Of a stretch of 24,480 bases of DNA, positions 11,701 through 18,053 are shown piece after piece. Origin of the DNA: a virus; IMG/VR virus record IMGVR_UViG_3300040808_001452, positions 1-24,480 of that record. One strand, written 5' to 3'. The notes under the pieces were generated by a model that made no database searches, was not told the DNA's origin, and worked only from the letters and a program-made list of their open reading frames with translations. Numbering within the stretch: the stretch's first letter is position 1; every line of letters starts with the position of its first letter. A program made the position numbers and the translations under genes.

Positions 11701-14700
11701 CGGTTGATGATAGTTCACTAGCTACACCTGCATTATATAGAGCAAGGACAAATATTGCAATTGGTGCTGTGTCTCCTGTATCTTCTCCTAATGCTTGGGA
11801 AAGAGTTACAGATGGTGTTGATTATTTAGGATCGCTACCGAATAGATCAGGAACAGCTTTCTTAGATAATGAAGAAGTTTTTGATCCTACTTCAACAAAT
11901 AGTTATGCATTAGAAGATACATTACAATTTGCAGAGAGCTTTGCAGTTAATAAAACTGGTGATGTATTAGCAGTAGTAAGTAAACAAACAACTGACTCTA
12001 CTCCGAGTAATGTTGTAGTAATTTATAGATTAGTTGAAGACAAATATATGTATGACCAAGTCATTACTACAGCGTCTTTAGATAAAACAGATATATCACA
12101 AAAATCTTTAGCAGACAGCGGTTTTGCACAAGATGTTCAAATTAGCCCAGATGGGTTGACTATTGCTATATCGCATCCATTCTCAGAAATTGATGTAGTA
12201 AATCAAGGTACAGTTCATATATATTCACAACAAACAGTAAATGGTAAAGCACAATTTGTTCTAAACCAAACATTACAAAGTCCTAAAAAACAAGAAAGTG
12301 AAAAGTTTGGATATAGTATTGCTTTAGATAATACACAACTTGCAATTACAAGTGTAAATGGAGATATTACTCTACCTACTACATTTGACAATGACGAAAC
12401 AAGTTTTGATAATAACTTTACACAATTTAAAAACGTTCAATACGATAGTGGTGTTGTTTATGTGTATGAAAACGTAGGCAGTAGCTTCTTATATTCTGAA
12501 CAGTTTGTATATAAAGCAGACAAAATGATATACTTCGGAGAATATCTAGAAGTTAAAGGAAATCACATTTATGTAGGTATTCCTAGATATAGACCAAACG
12601 AGTCAGAGCAAGGATTACTTGTTGACTTTAGAAAAAATATAAGTGCGTCTGGATGGAATATAATTAGAGAACCTAACCCAATTGTTGACGTTGATAAAAT
12701 ACGTAGTGTGTATCTGTATAACAAAGTGACAAAAAGTATTATCACTTACTTAGATTATGTTGACAGTATACAAGGAAAAATACCCGGACCTGCAGAACAA
12801 GAATTGCAGTATAAACTTCCTTATGATCCTGCAAGATATAATATTACTCCTATTAGTGATCTTTACAGTGAAACTAATCATTGGGGACCAGCACAAGTTG
12901 GCGAATTATGGTGGGATCTAAGTAGTGCAAGATTCTTACATGCATATCAAGGTGATATAATCTTCCAAAATAATAATTTTAATTTAATGAATCCTGGAAA
13001 AACTGTAGATGTCTACGAATGGGTTGAAAGTGATATTATACCTAGCGAATGGGACGATATAGCAGATACAGAAACAGGCTTACAAGCTGGCATAAGTGGA
13101 CAAAGTTTATATAGCGATACGCTTTATGTCCAAAAAATTAATTACGATGCAGCAAGTCAAACATTCGGAAGTAAATTCTACTTCTGGGTTAAAAACAAAA
13201 AGACTATACCTGTCAAAGAAGGTAGATCATTATCTGCACTAGACACAGCAAGATTAATACAAGACCCTTCACAGCAGGGATATAGACATATTTCGTTCTT
13301 ATCTAATGATAAGTTTGTGTTACATAACTGCAATTCTTTAATTAATGATAAAGATGTTGTTTTACACATTGATTGGCTATCAGGCAATGATCCTAAACAG
13401 AACACTCACACTCAGTATCAAATAATGAGCGAAGGTTTAGATACAAGCAGACTAAATGCTGATATTGAACGTAAATGGTTTGACAGTTTAGTAGGATATG
13501 ACGAAAAATTACGCATTGTTCCTGATCCTAGCTTACCGATTAGACAGCGTTATGGTAACAGATTTAAACCAAGACAAACAATGTTTGTAAATAAAACAGA
13601 AGCACTGAAACAGGTGATTGAAAGAATTAATGATATTACAGCTAAGAATTTAATAGCTGATGATTATGATATTAGCAATTTATCTCAAGCACAAACAGCA
13701 CCTTCTGAATTTACATTCCTATATGATACTACAATTGATACTGAACAAGAATTAAGATTTGTCGGTACAAGTAAAATTACAAAGGCAGAACTAGAGCCTG
13801 TTATCTTAAATGGCGAGATTGTACGTGTTAATATTATCAATCCTGGTAGAGGTTACAGAGTAGCACCTTCTTATACTATTAATGGTACAGGATATGATGC
13901 TGAAGTAGAATTTACAATTAATAATTTAGGCCAGATTACTTCGGTAGAAGTTATTAATGGCGGTAAAGAATACGAAAATAGTACTACTATCGATGTAAGA
14001 TATTTTAGTGTATTAGTAAGTAATGATAGTACAGTCTACGGCAAATGGTCAATATATTCATGGAATGATGTATCAAAAGAATGGTTTAGACAACAGGTAC
14101 AAGAATTTGATGTTTCTTTGTTCTGGGATTATATTGATTATTATGCAGATGGATTTAATCAATTTACTAAAATTGACTATGAAATTGATCAATCATATGA
14201 ATTATTTGGTTTAGGTGTTTCTATAGGAGACGTAGTAAAAATAAACAATATCGGAACAGGCGGCTGGCTATTGCTACAAAAAGTTGCAGATGAAGATACT
14301 GAAGACTTTACTATAAATTACGATACTATAGGACGCCAAAACGGTACAATTCAATTTAAATCATCTCTATATGATTTGTTAGGAAATAGCATAGGATATG
14401 ATACAAGAAGTTTTGATAGTTATTTCTACGATAGTCAACCGATTAATGAAACTAGAATTATTCTTGAGACCATTAGAGATAGTATTTTTGTCGGAACATT
14501 AGCAGTTGAGTATAATAAACTATGGTTTGCAAGTTTAAGATATGTATTTGCTGAACAAATTTTAGTTGATTGGGCATTTAAAACAAGCTTTGTAAAAAGT
14601 AAACACAATTTAGGTGAGCTAGAACAAGATATTACATTTAATGCAGATACATTGCCTGATTATGAATCGTATATTAATGAAGTTAAACCTTTCTCTACTA

Positions 14701-17700
14701 CAATTAGAGAGTTTATAAGTGCATATGATGCACTAGATAATACTTCATCAGCAGTTACAGATTTTGATTTGACGCCGGTATACGATCCGGCACTGCAAAA
14801 AATTGTTTCTAGCACAGCATTAGTAGTCGACGATACTGTTGTTGCAGAAAACTTACCAATAAATGAATATCCAAGAAAATATTGGAAGGATAATTTTGGT
14901 TATGAAGTTAAAGAAATTATAATTGCAAATCCGGGAAGTGAGTACACGTTCCCTCCTACAGTTAATATAAGCGGCGGTGGCGGCGAAGGCGCAACAGCAA
15001 GAGCATATATCGGTCAAGGTAAAGTTACAAAAATTGAAATTCTAAATCCAGGTACAGGATATATTAGTCAGCCTACAGTAACCATACAAGGTTCTCAGTC
15101 AGATACTGGTATACCTGCAAGTGCAAGTGTAGTATTAGGCAATGGCGTTGTTAGAAGTACAAAAGTTAAAATTAAGTTTGACAGAATCAAAGGATCATAC
15201 CTATTTACAGCATTAGACCAGTCAGAAAGTTTTGTCGGAACAGGTGATAAAACTAATTTTGATTTAGAATGGCCTATGAATTTACAAAACACATTGGTCA
15301 AAGTTTATGTAGACAATAGAGAGTTACTAAGAAGTGAATACAGATTTGAAAACATAGACAACAATGATAAATCTTATACTAGACAACAAGGTAGAATTAT
15401 TTTTACAAAACCACCTGTACAAGATCAGGCAATAACAGTAGAATATTTTAAACCTTTAAGTATGTTAGATGCAGCTGACAGAATTTATAACGCTTACACA
15501 CCAACATCAGGAATGGCAGGAGTTGAACTAGGACAACTTATGAACGGTGTAGATTATGGTGGAGTAGAAGTAAAAGGATTTGATTTTACAAGATCTAGAG
15601 GTTGGGATTCAGATAATTGGTATGACGGCGCATGGGATCCGTACGAAGAAACATTTGAAGATGAAGTCTTTACATTTGACGGATCAACAGTAAGCATTAC
15701 ACTTTCTAGACCATTAGAAGATGGTGTAGTTTATAATGTTTATTTTGGCTCCGGAATAGGGAACGAACTATGGCGTGCAGAAAGAATAGATGATCCAAAC
15801 TTTGATAGTGCTGAAAGACTATATGATGGTGTTGTTATTAATCCTATTACAGGAGACGGAGTTACAGACACAATCTACTTAGATGAATTAGGCATTGTTG
15901 TTACAGACGGTGATGTTATCATAATTAGAAAACAATCAAGTGATGGTAGTTTTGCTCCTGATCCTACAAGTTACGATACACAATTAAGTGGCGGCGATCT
16001 AGTTTATTCTACTGCTACTGGTTTAAATCCAGAAGATATAATTATAGATGGTGACGGATTTGTAACACCTACTACAAGTAAAGGTCCTGAAGAACTTGTT
16101 CCAGGTCAATTAGTAGATACACTTGACTTAAAAGTTTATACTAGAGAAGGTGCAGGACAAGGAGAAATATATTCTCAGTCATATACAACAGACGGTGTAA
16201 CAACAACATTTGATTTAGGAGTTATTCCTAACAATCCAAATGCTGTGTTAGTAAAGTTAGACAATGTCATTTTGCCAAAAACAGAATATACCATTGATTG
16301 GGAAGCAAATACAATTACTCTAAATAGTGTTGCTGACGCCGGCAAAGAATTTAATATTATAACAGTAAGCGGTAGTGCTCAAAATATTCTTGATAGTGGA
16401 ACTATTGTTGCAGACGGAACATCTGCAGAATATATTGTTCCGGTAGAATATATTGATACAGTGTCAGTATTTGCAACAATCGACGGAGTAAAAGTTGAAG
16501 ATTTGCTAGTAATCAATGATGCAGATACAGGAAATATTGCACTAAGATTTGACACAATACTTGCTGCTAATGTACTTGTAAGATATGTAGTGTTCTATGA
16601 TAACACACAAATTAACTATAGTCAAATGACAAGAGAAGATATTGTCAGTGATGGTAGTACTTTGGTGTATGATCTAGCAAATCAACCTTTGTATCAAGCT
16701 CCTACTGCGTATAACACACTTGTAAAAACAGGAAATACTATACTTAATGCAGGATATAATGTCCAATATACTATATCTGAATTAGAAGAAAGAGAATTCC
16801 AGTTAGAACTATTCCAACAACCTCTTGCAAGTGTTGATACAGATCAAATTCAAGTATACTTAAACGGAGAAAAATTAGAATTCCCAAGAGATTATGCTTA
16901 CAGTATTGCTAATAGTGCAGTTACATTAAATGGAGGTGTAGGCACCACAGGTGACATTTTAGAAATATATGTAAAAGAAGATGGAGATTACTTTATAGAA
17001 GGTAATCAAATCACTTTTGCTACAGCAATTGCTGAAGACCAAGTAATTGAAATTTACACATTTACTAATCATGATATATTAGGCATCGAAAGAATAAATT
17101 ATGATGTGGTAAACAGAACAACATTAACAGCAGGCACAAAGGAATATGGTACATATCATAGTTTAACTTCTGGAGTTATACAATTAAGAAAACCTGCTGT
17201 AAACGTAAAATATGTTTGGCTAAGTCTAAATGGCGAATTGCTAACACCTGCGGTTGATTACAGTCTTAATGACGATAAAACCGAAGTACATTTAGCACAA
17301 ACGCCTGCAGAAAATGATGTTATAGATATAATTCATTTTAGTGCAGATATCGGTACTGAAAGATTTGGCTTCAGACAATTTAAAGATATGCTTAACCGCA
17401 CACATTTCAAACGCCTTGATAGCCCAGAAACAGAATTAGCACAAGATCTAAATTGGTACGATATACGTATAGAAGTTTTAGATGGTGCTGCCCTGCCTGA
17501 ACCAAATAAAGGCGAAAATATGCCGGGTATAGTGTTTATAAATGGCGAAAGAATTGAATACTTTGTCAAAGAAGATAATACACTAAGACAAATACGCAGA
17601 GGAACATTAGGTACAGGTGTAGCAAATGTTCATAGTGCTGGTGAAGGTGTATATGATCAAGGGCCTGGTAAAACTATTCCTTATCAAGACAATACAATTA

Positions 17701-18053
17701 CACAGACTTATGTAGGAGACGGAGAAACAACAGAATTTAGTTTAAATTATACACCGTCAAGTGCAGATGAGTTTGAAGTTTTTGTAGCAGGTCGCAGACT
17801 AAGGAAGAATAATATTAGTGCGTTCGATTATACAATTGCTTTGGATAGTACCGAAGGTGATACTACATTACCTGCAGAATTTACTATTGACGGTAATACT
17901 TTAACACTAACAGAGGCTCCATTACAAAATACACAAGTTCTAGTAATTAGAAAAGTTGGAAAAATTTGGAGTCCAACAGGAACACAGCTTGCAAAAGCAG
18001 AAAATGACATTGCACGTTTCTTGCGAGCAGGAACAATAAAACTATCTGAATAA
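2766..18053 (+). CDS. Giant modular virion (baseplate/fibre-region) protein, 5095 aa
   Basis: Seen: a single open frame of 5095 codons (about 565 kDa) with a strong SD and no internal frameshift. Order: conserved start with LPRFFRTTANNKFLQATLDQ (20-39); cupredoxin-like domain (189-325); conserved blocks with PGPSNLRDLG (~845) and GHDGSI (~1060) leading to LEFERRIYNNIK; a Trp/Pro-rich block with YDTDRPHTHPWEMLGF (1151-1219); two CBM5/12-like modules (~1485 and ~1742); a split FG-GAP propeller with three more such modules (2166-3340); a VGELWWDL to IERIND block (3378-3628); G-x-GY repeats (3679-3746 and 4048-4109) around a Trp-rich core (3760-3990); and a C-terminal beta array (4156-5095). Only two cysteines were noticed. 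Known: I recall several of these blocks from uncharacterised virion proteins of marine T4-like phages. Inference: it is a large baseplate-periphery or fibre-network protein, because it sits between a gp6-like gene and the fibre genes, where T4 has genes 7-11. Homology to T4 gp7 or gp10 is not visible, and enzymatic motifs are not evident. Confidence 0.75.
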   Translation: MSTNEQNEYGPNGKRKTSELLPRFFRTTANNKFLQATLDQLTQPGVAEKIDGYFGRKNAKAFMPNDNYVGDVSKQREDYQFEPAAVIKDDLGNVTFYKDYNDYINQIKAFNGNTQNHDKLNRQETYAWNPNIDWDKFANYREYYWLPNGPQPVSVYGESKEVVSTYTIELVEDDDNFAYVFSPDGRTRNPVLNLYRGQKYRFEINTPGHPIAFALSRSWTPGVAVITASTEGVRANALFDVQLYDDVSYDVGDFIILPSTGGIDFGDDENVSQLYPDGIIKLGEEGEEVANLYIEKGTIEFTVPDNAPDRLYYISKNNIDTSGEVRIADIEENTFLNIDTILGKKDYISANGIKFTNGLKVYFQGDITPEKYSKGQWYVEGVGDKIKLVSEDNLLIPTTYSEELIVPFDSNPFDVLPFGSSSTYAANKDYIVVNKASQDRNPWSRYNRWFHRDVIEQAAAYNTQPVNVNEAARAKRPIIEFKAGLKLFNFGSAAKDDVDLVDDFTTDVFSIIEGSSGYNIDGVDITQGMRILFTADTDILVKDKIYTVNFITIGNNRQVSLLETEDTLPQDLETVLVTNGEKYAGKTFSYENGSWNLSQEKINLNQPPLFDMCDAEGISYNNESKYESSSFAGTKIFSYKQGTGINDTELGFPLSYKNIENSGDILFDFNLLIDSFTYQVQEGVFTVDVDTGFVKKYSDLTTYTYENGWNEIPYDSKQYVIRQYAAELGSVNNFEIDVYNKAGDLNDLKVVVYRNNKIQIRLSDYEIDRINGKAFIRFYNDLPIGDKVIIKTSSATTKNNNGYYEFPHNLERNPLNEDVSEFTLGEVLDHVDTMIEELTPFKGTYPGPSNLRDLGEIDRLGKRFVKHSGPINLPLYHITNKNNNMVKAIRFAMREYAKFKRNFVQTATDFPFDGSVKDHVDAILTEINKDKTKSMPFYFSDMLPVGPSRKLDYTVLDPRNPFYALTSPFTLDTLSEKAVQVYLNGNLLLHGRDYTFDPEGFGLLVAGQQEGDTVEIYEWASTDGSFIPPTPTKLGLYPAYEPMIFVDDTHKQPVLSIQGHDGSIVRAFDDYRDQLVLEFERRIYNNIKQAYNPELLDIHEFKGSNYRDTTFSRQDINDVLLTDFTKWLQLVDFDYNDNSFYDRNDQFTFNYSQMTSPNGKSLPGYWRGVYIEAYDTDRPHTHPWEMLGFTRKPDWWNEVYGPAPYTRNNLVLWKDLEEGIIREPGKAVIRKPQYARPGLLDHIPTNDSGKLLSPLASNFAKNYVLNPTRNNYDFGDHSPVENAWRKSSEYPFSLITAWLLNQPAKLFGLGFDISRIKKNLANQYVYADTNKHIELNKIALPNTYESNNRVLTSGLVNYIYNLITNDVTKFYENYDYDLKNLNNQLGIKIAGFTDKPKFNLLLDSRSPNATEKGGIFVPQENYQIFLNTSSPVDTPIYSGVTVEKAGGGFIVRGYSFDNPFFNYFKPINTNADVDVVIGGVSENFVDWTENKRYSVGQIVRNNNRFYRVTDDFTSTESFDTENFATLPELPITGGRRAKFRKVFNTRKVERINFGTLFRTVQEVVDFLLGYGKYLESLGFEFDYFNDETQVVENWDFSAREFLFWTTQNWALGSAVSLSPAASIIEFKSQNSVVDNLFDNFYEYSILNSDGRSVLPELTHALRDENSFGLTFKNTTDGVYHLRLPLVQKEHVVLLDNKTQFNDIIYQKTTGYRQERIRVLGYRTDGWTGGFNIPGFVYDDAKITTWQPWTDYVIGNIVKYKEFYYTANINITGTSTFESKNWQRLNSKPESELLTNFDYKINQFADFYDLDSDNFDTEQQKLAQHLIGYQKRDYLKNIIKDDVSQYKFYQGFIQDKGTTNALTKLFDALGSADKDSLEFYEEWAIQLGQYGASTSKDYIEYELDEKEFELSPQPIALVNSIPEKAGDQVYRIRPFQIYDQSQEHSITPFPVVDKLQEYIKSSGYARADDVRYRVASIEDVAGIEVNNVNLGDYIWVLDDLENNWTVLQLADAEMTVGTITLNDPTDNTILSKYNLSASQVMSLTLNRYPNELINIDDYIGMIGAEQYNANYFYKVLDISKNIITVQKPTDPEITSTLITDQYLPLVILRKVRAIDINSANEIIQEFKDRGQKVWIDNYDGDWKVIENDPVYSSLQSINNPSQWDSTFHDFASKVAVSENNRDLIIGAPGELDGRVHYYFRNQERNNTVLQQTIVPPTDVIDSENNNYQFGQSVAVSPDGEYLAIGIPNATNVRTRFKGEFSDLGTYNKAEIVKYRESYWRANREILPKTGGQEFTTFNSYLDILNADESADSSIVRLLVTGDPQLPNSEVDHFLVRANQEQFLASSVGDTLGLTWNRFSRANGDLNETLPWNGDAGLTYDNITGNHIIAAKVDVIFYIPTFVGLPVVGDFVTTATGSAEVVYIGTEADGAVIYGNNQNGTFQLEGNLFIGDDELVGAYSIAETDNIIDSLGGFWKIDVAPYDNGNTWFDQGKGLIYNDLRLATESRDIFEYYNVQNIISGLGSGLKQKFQGSQIINLKYQDDPDAPLPNTISSEDLLGPGFENVWLIRGAKNYTDTLSISEKIRLTVYNLDNYVIDVEAAGLTFDQLNKEHEVLDLWDGFIDLEYTEFDFIGNTFNIEVGDTIEDVQYPFDIFGGVASTPYAATSTGEVVYVQTFFNSARVYLKNITGTWETLNNVARYKVKRLGNEDLRGLGDPDRVSATIEDPDNGISLGTNNVQSDLSIGKLIVLQSDTPLGLPTRPYAPNIQTELAYSSAAIVDEEYWFFNIKQTVGVGRGASFPHSLNKDYSQVYSIPVSEFGEASYYNEGVVALYRKGFSNDYEYMNSIVSESRQDNKGFGEKVEFIQNGLEYTLFITSKGDGSSNNNGTLEVIKHGIPLIEQDNYVGDWIGQRSYDKNTIVSYLGKFYRAVRAVPDLDFGATVFVNNTVYWEDYSWRYGKDPEYRGLFNNNLPYVTGELVSHPVDDSSLATPALYRARTNIAIGAVSPVSSPNAWERVTDGVDYLGSLPNRSGTAFLDNEEVFDPTSTNSYALEDTLQFAESFAVNKTGDVLAVVSKQTTDSTPSNVVVIYRLVEDKYMYDQVITTASLDKTDISQKSLADSGFAQDVQISPDGLTIAISHPFSEIDVVNQGTVHIYSQQTVNGKAQFVLNQTLQSPKKQESEKFGYSIALDNTQLAITSVNGDITLPTTFDNDETSFDNNFTQFKNVQYDSGVVYVYENVGSSFLYSEQFVYKADKMIYFGEYLEVKGNHIYVGIPRYRPNESEQGLLVDFRKNISASGWNIIREPNPIVDVDKIRSVYLYNKVTKSIITYLDYVDSIQGKIPGPAEQELQYKLPYDPARYNITPISDLYSETNHWGPAQVGELWWDLSSARFLHAYQGDIIFQNNNFNLMNPGKTVDVYEWVESDIIPSEWDDIADTETGLQAGISGQSLYSDTLYVQKINYDAASQTFGSKFYFWVKNKKTIPVKEGRSLSALDTARLIQDPSQQGYRHISFLSNDKFVLHNCNSLINDKDVVLHIDWLSGNDPKQNTHTQYQIMSEGLDTSRLNADIERKWFDSLVGYDEKLRIVPDPSLPIRQRYGNRFKPRQTMFVNKTEALKQVIERINDITAKNLIADDYDISNLSQAQTAPSEFTFLYDTTIDTEQELRFVGTSKITKAELEPVILNGEIVRVNIINPGRGYRVAPSYTINGTGYDAEVEFTINNLGQITSVEVINGGKEYENSTTIDVRYFSVLVSNDSTVYGKWSIYSWNDVSKEWFRQQVQEFDVSLFWDYIDYYADGFNQFTKIDYEIDQSYELFGLGVSIGDVVKINNIGTGGWLLLQKVADEDTEDFTINYDTIGRQNGTIQFKSSLYDLLGNSIGYDTRSFDSYFYDSQPINETRIILETIRDSIFVGTLAVEYNKLWFASLRYVFAEQILVDWAFKTSFVKSKHNLGELEQDITFNADTLPDYESYINEVKPFSTTIREFISAYDALDNTSSAVTDFDLTPVYDPALQKIVSSTALVVDDTVVAENLPINEYPRKYWKDNFGYEVKEIIIANPGSEYTFPPTVNISGGGGEGATARAYIGQGKVTKIEILNPGTGYISQPTVTIQGSQSDTGIPASASVVLGNGVVRSTKVKIKFDRIKGSYLFTALDQSESFVGTGDKTNFDLEWPMNLQNTLVKVYVDNRELLRSEYRFENIDNNDKSYTRQQGRIIFTKPPVQDQAITVEYFKPLSMLDAADRIYNAYTPTSGMAGVELGQLMNGVDYGGVEVKGFDFTRSRGWDSDNWYDGAWDPYEETFEDEVFTFDGSTVSITLSRPLEDGVVYNVYFGSGIGNELWRAERIDDPNFDSAERLYDGVVINPITGDGVTDTIYLDELGIVVTDGDVIIIRKQSSDGSFAPDPTSYDTQLSGGDLVYSTATGLNPEDIIIDGDGFVTPTTSKGPEELVPGQLVDTLDLKVYTREGAGQGEIYSQSYTTDGVTTTFDLGVIPNNPNAVLVKLDNVILPKTEYTIDWEANTITLNSVADAGKEFNIITVSGSAQNILDSGTIVADGTSAEYIVPVEYIDTVSVFATIDGVKVEDLLVINDADTGNIALRFDTILAANVLVRYVVFYDNTQINYSQMTREDIVSDGSTLVYDLANQPLYQAPTAYNTLVKTGNTILNAGYNVQYTISELEEREFQLELFQQPLASVDTDQIQVYLNGEKLEFPRDYAYSIANSAVTLNGGVGTTGDILEIYVKEDGDYFIEGNQITFATAIAEDQVIEIYTFTNHDILGIERINYDVVNRTTLTAGTKEYGTYHSLTSGVIQLRKPAVNVKYVWLSLNGELLTPAVDYSLNDDKTEVHLAQTPAENDVIDIIHFSADIGTERFGFRQFKDMLNRTHFKRLDSPETELAQDLNWYDIRIEVLDGAALPEPNKGENMPGIVFINGERIEYFVKEDNTLRQIRRGTLGTGVANVHSAGEGVYDQGPGKTIPYQDNTITQTYVGDGETTEFSLNYTPSSADEFEVFVAGRRLRKNNISAFDYTIALDSTEGDTTLPAEFTIDGNTLTLTEAPLQNTQVLVIRKVGKIWSPTGTQLAKAENDIARFLRAGTIKLSE
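3330..3740 (+). other. Degenerate cupredoxin-like domain in giant protein
   Basis: Residues 189-210 read as a beta strand, then RGQKYRFEINTPGHP, matching the N-terminal half of the cupredoxin-like domains recalled from phage virion proteins, including the GHP histidine (H209). The second half (297-318) has GTIEFTVPDNAP followed by LYYISKNN. In a copper-binding family this position would be 'YYC..H..M'; here the Cys, His and Met ligands are absent. About 85 residues are inserted between the halves. The fold assignment is by motif only, and metal binding looks lost. Confidence 0.5.
5160..6780 (+). other. Conserved N-terminal-third blocks of the giant protein
   Basis: This segment covers residues ~800-1338. 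It holds, in order, LGEVLDHVDTMIEE, PGPSNLRDLG, a small beta unit with VQVYLNGNLLLHGRDY, PPTPTKLGLYPAYEP, QGHDGSI, LEFERRIYNNIK, and the very Trp/Pro/His-rich SLPGYWRGV to WWNEVYGPAPYT stretch. I recall near-identical phrases in unassigned structural proteins of marine T4-like phages, so this is the best part of the protein for family searches. No catalytic site was recognised. The density of aromatic and proline residues suggests a compact conserved assembly or docking domain (inference). Confidence 0.55.
7218..8124 (+). repeat. CBM5/12-like modules 1 and 2 in giant protein
   Basis: Residues 1486-1530 (W-T-E-N-K-R-Y-S-V-G-Q-I-V then N-R-F-Y-R-V) and 1742-1785 (WTDYVIGNIVKYKEFYYTA) fit the pattern W-x(4-6)-Y-x(4)-[IL]-V-x(5)-[FY]-Y-x-[AV], closing on a later Trp or aromatic. 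This is the layout of CBM5/12-type chitin-binding modules: a short three-stranded unit with exposed aromatics. Sugar binding is inferred from family resemblance only. They sit about 250 residues apart in the centre of the protein, upstream of the propeller. Confidence 0.4.
9525..9662 (+). repeat. CBM5/12-like module 3, at the break in propeller blade 2
   Basis: Residues 2254-2300 contain FSDLGTYNKAEIVKYRESYW then R-A, the same spacing as the other modules but with Phe in place of the first Trp. It starts immediately after blade 2's LAIGIP strand, so it opens the ~570-residue insertion that splits that blade. Confidence 0.35.
9984..10872 (+). repeat. Two distant 'G-x-V-V-Y' beta motifs inside the blade-2 insertion
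   Basis: Residues ~2407-2445 (GDFVTTATGSAEVVYIGTE, then A-V-I-Y and N-G-T-F) and ~2664-2700 (STGEVVYVQTFFNSARVYLK then ITGTW) share the layout G-x-x-x-V-V-Y-x(6-9)-A-x-[IV]-Y-x-[KN]-x-x-G-T-[FW]. They look like diverged copies of one small beta domain within the insertion. The function is unknown to me. Confidence 0.35.
11463..11812 (+). repeat. CBM5/12-like modules 4 and 5 between propeller blades 3 and 4
   Basis: Residues 2900-2945 (WIGQRSYDKNTIVSYLGKFY then R-A-V) and 2959-3012 (FNNNLPYVTGELVSHPV, then A-L-Y-R-A and a closing N-A-W-E-R-V) are back-to-back units with the same pattern as modules 1-3. Being in tandem and directly after blade 3, they would project from the propeller as an insertion. 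Sugar binding is an inference. Confidence 0.4.
12897..13649 (+). other. Conserved GELWWDL-to-IERIND block of giant protein
   Basis: Residues 3378-3628 begin at VGELWWDLSSARFLHAY, pass YEWVESDIIPSEW, FYFWVKNKKTIP and LIQDPSQQGYRHIS, and end at RQRYGNRFKPRQTMFVNK plus a short helical E-A-L-K-Q-V-I-E-R. The aromatic-rich wording is one I recall from large structural proteins of marine T4-like phages. It directly follows the propeller. One of only two cysteines I noticed in the protein lies here (LHNCNS). Confidence 0.5.
13800..15092 (+). repeat. Paired G-x-GY beta repeats flanking a Trp-rich core
   Basis: Repeat copies: residues 3679-3746 (VNIINPGRGYRVAPSYTI, then ITSVEVINGGKEY) and 4048-4109 (IIIANPGSEYTFPPTVNISG, then VTKIEILNPGTGYISQPTV). 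Each copy is itself a tandem pair of '[NG]-P-G-x-x-Y-x-x-x-P-x-x-x-I' strands, a pattern common in phage virion proteins. Between them, residues 3760-3990 form a Trp/Tyr-rich core with ILVDWAFKTSFVKSKH and ending in EVKPFSTTIREFISAYD, which I recall as conserved in marine T4-like phages. Confidence 0.5.
15231..18050 (+). repeat. C-terminal array of small beta domains in giant protein
   Basis: Residues 4156-5095 hold at least six units of the form 'G-D-G-x-T-x-F-x-L ... V-x-V-x-[VL]-[DN]-[GN]-x-x-L ... D-Y-x-[IV] ... I-x-[LF]-x-x-x-P-x-x-[GDN]-x-x-[IV]-x-[IV]'. Clear copies start near 4156, 4472, 4543, 4622, 4780 and 4979. Interspersed are three blocks I recall from marine T4-like structural proteins: GMAGVELGQLMNGVDYGG (~4249), GPEELVPGQLVDTLDLKVY (~4440) and FINGERIEYFVKEDNTLRQI with RRGTLGTG (~4920-4945). 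The array probably forms an extended string of beta sandwiches, like a fibre shaft (inference). Confidence 0.5.

Larger units (their letters stand above)
9261..12785 (+). other. Probable seven-bladed FG-GAP-type beta-propeller with split blades
   Basis: Seven units follow the FG-GAP pattern 'F-G-x-S-V-A-x-S-x-D-G-x-x-L-A-I-G-x-P ... G-x-V-x-V-Y'. Blade 1 is 2166-2224 (FASKVAVSENNRDLIIGAP). Blade 2 starts at 2226 (FGQSVAVSPDGEYLAIGIP), breaks at ~2254 and resumes at ~2821 (EGVVALYRKG). Blade 3 starts at 2853 (FGEKVEFIQNGLEYTLFITS) and is followed by an insertion to ~3050. Blades 4-7 start at 3053, 3118 (FAQDVQISPDGLTIAISHP), 3180 (FGYSIALDNTQLAITS) and 3256 (FGEYLEVKGNHIYVGIP). Seven is the number expected for an integrin-alpha-like propeller. 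The acidic calcium loops of classical FG-GAP repeats are not clear. Role (adhesion, ligand or partner docking) is inferred. Confidence 0.6.

Noticed and set aside
12111-12800. Sialidase or Asp-box propeller enzyme in the giant protein
   Set aside because: The repeats carry SPDG-type turns, but no S-x-D-x-G-x-x-W Asp boxes and no catalytic Arg triad could be recognised.
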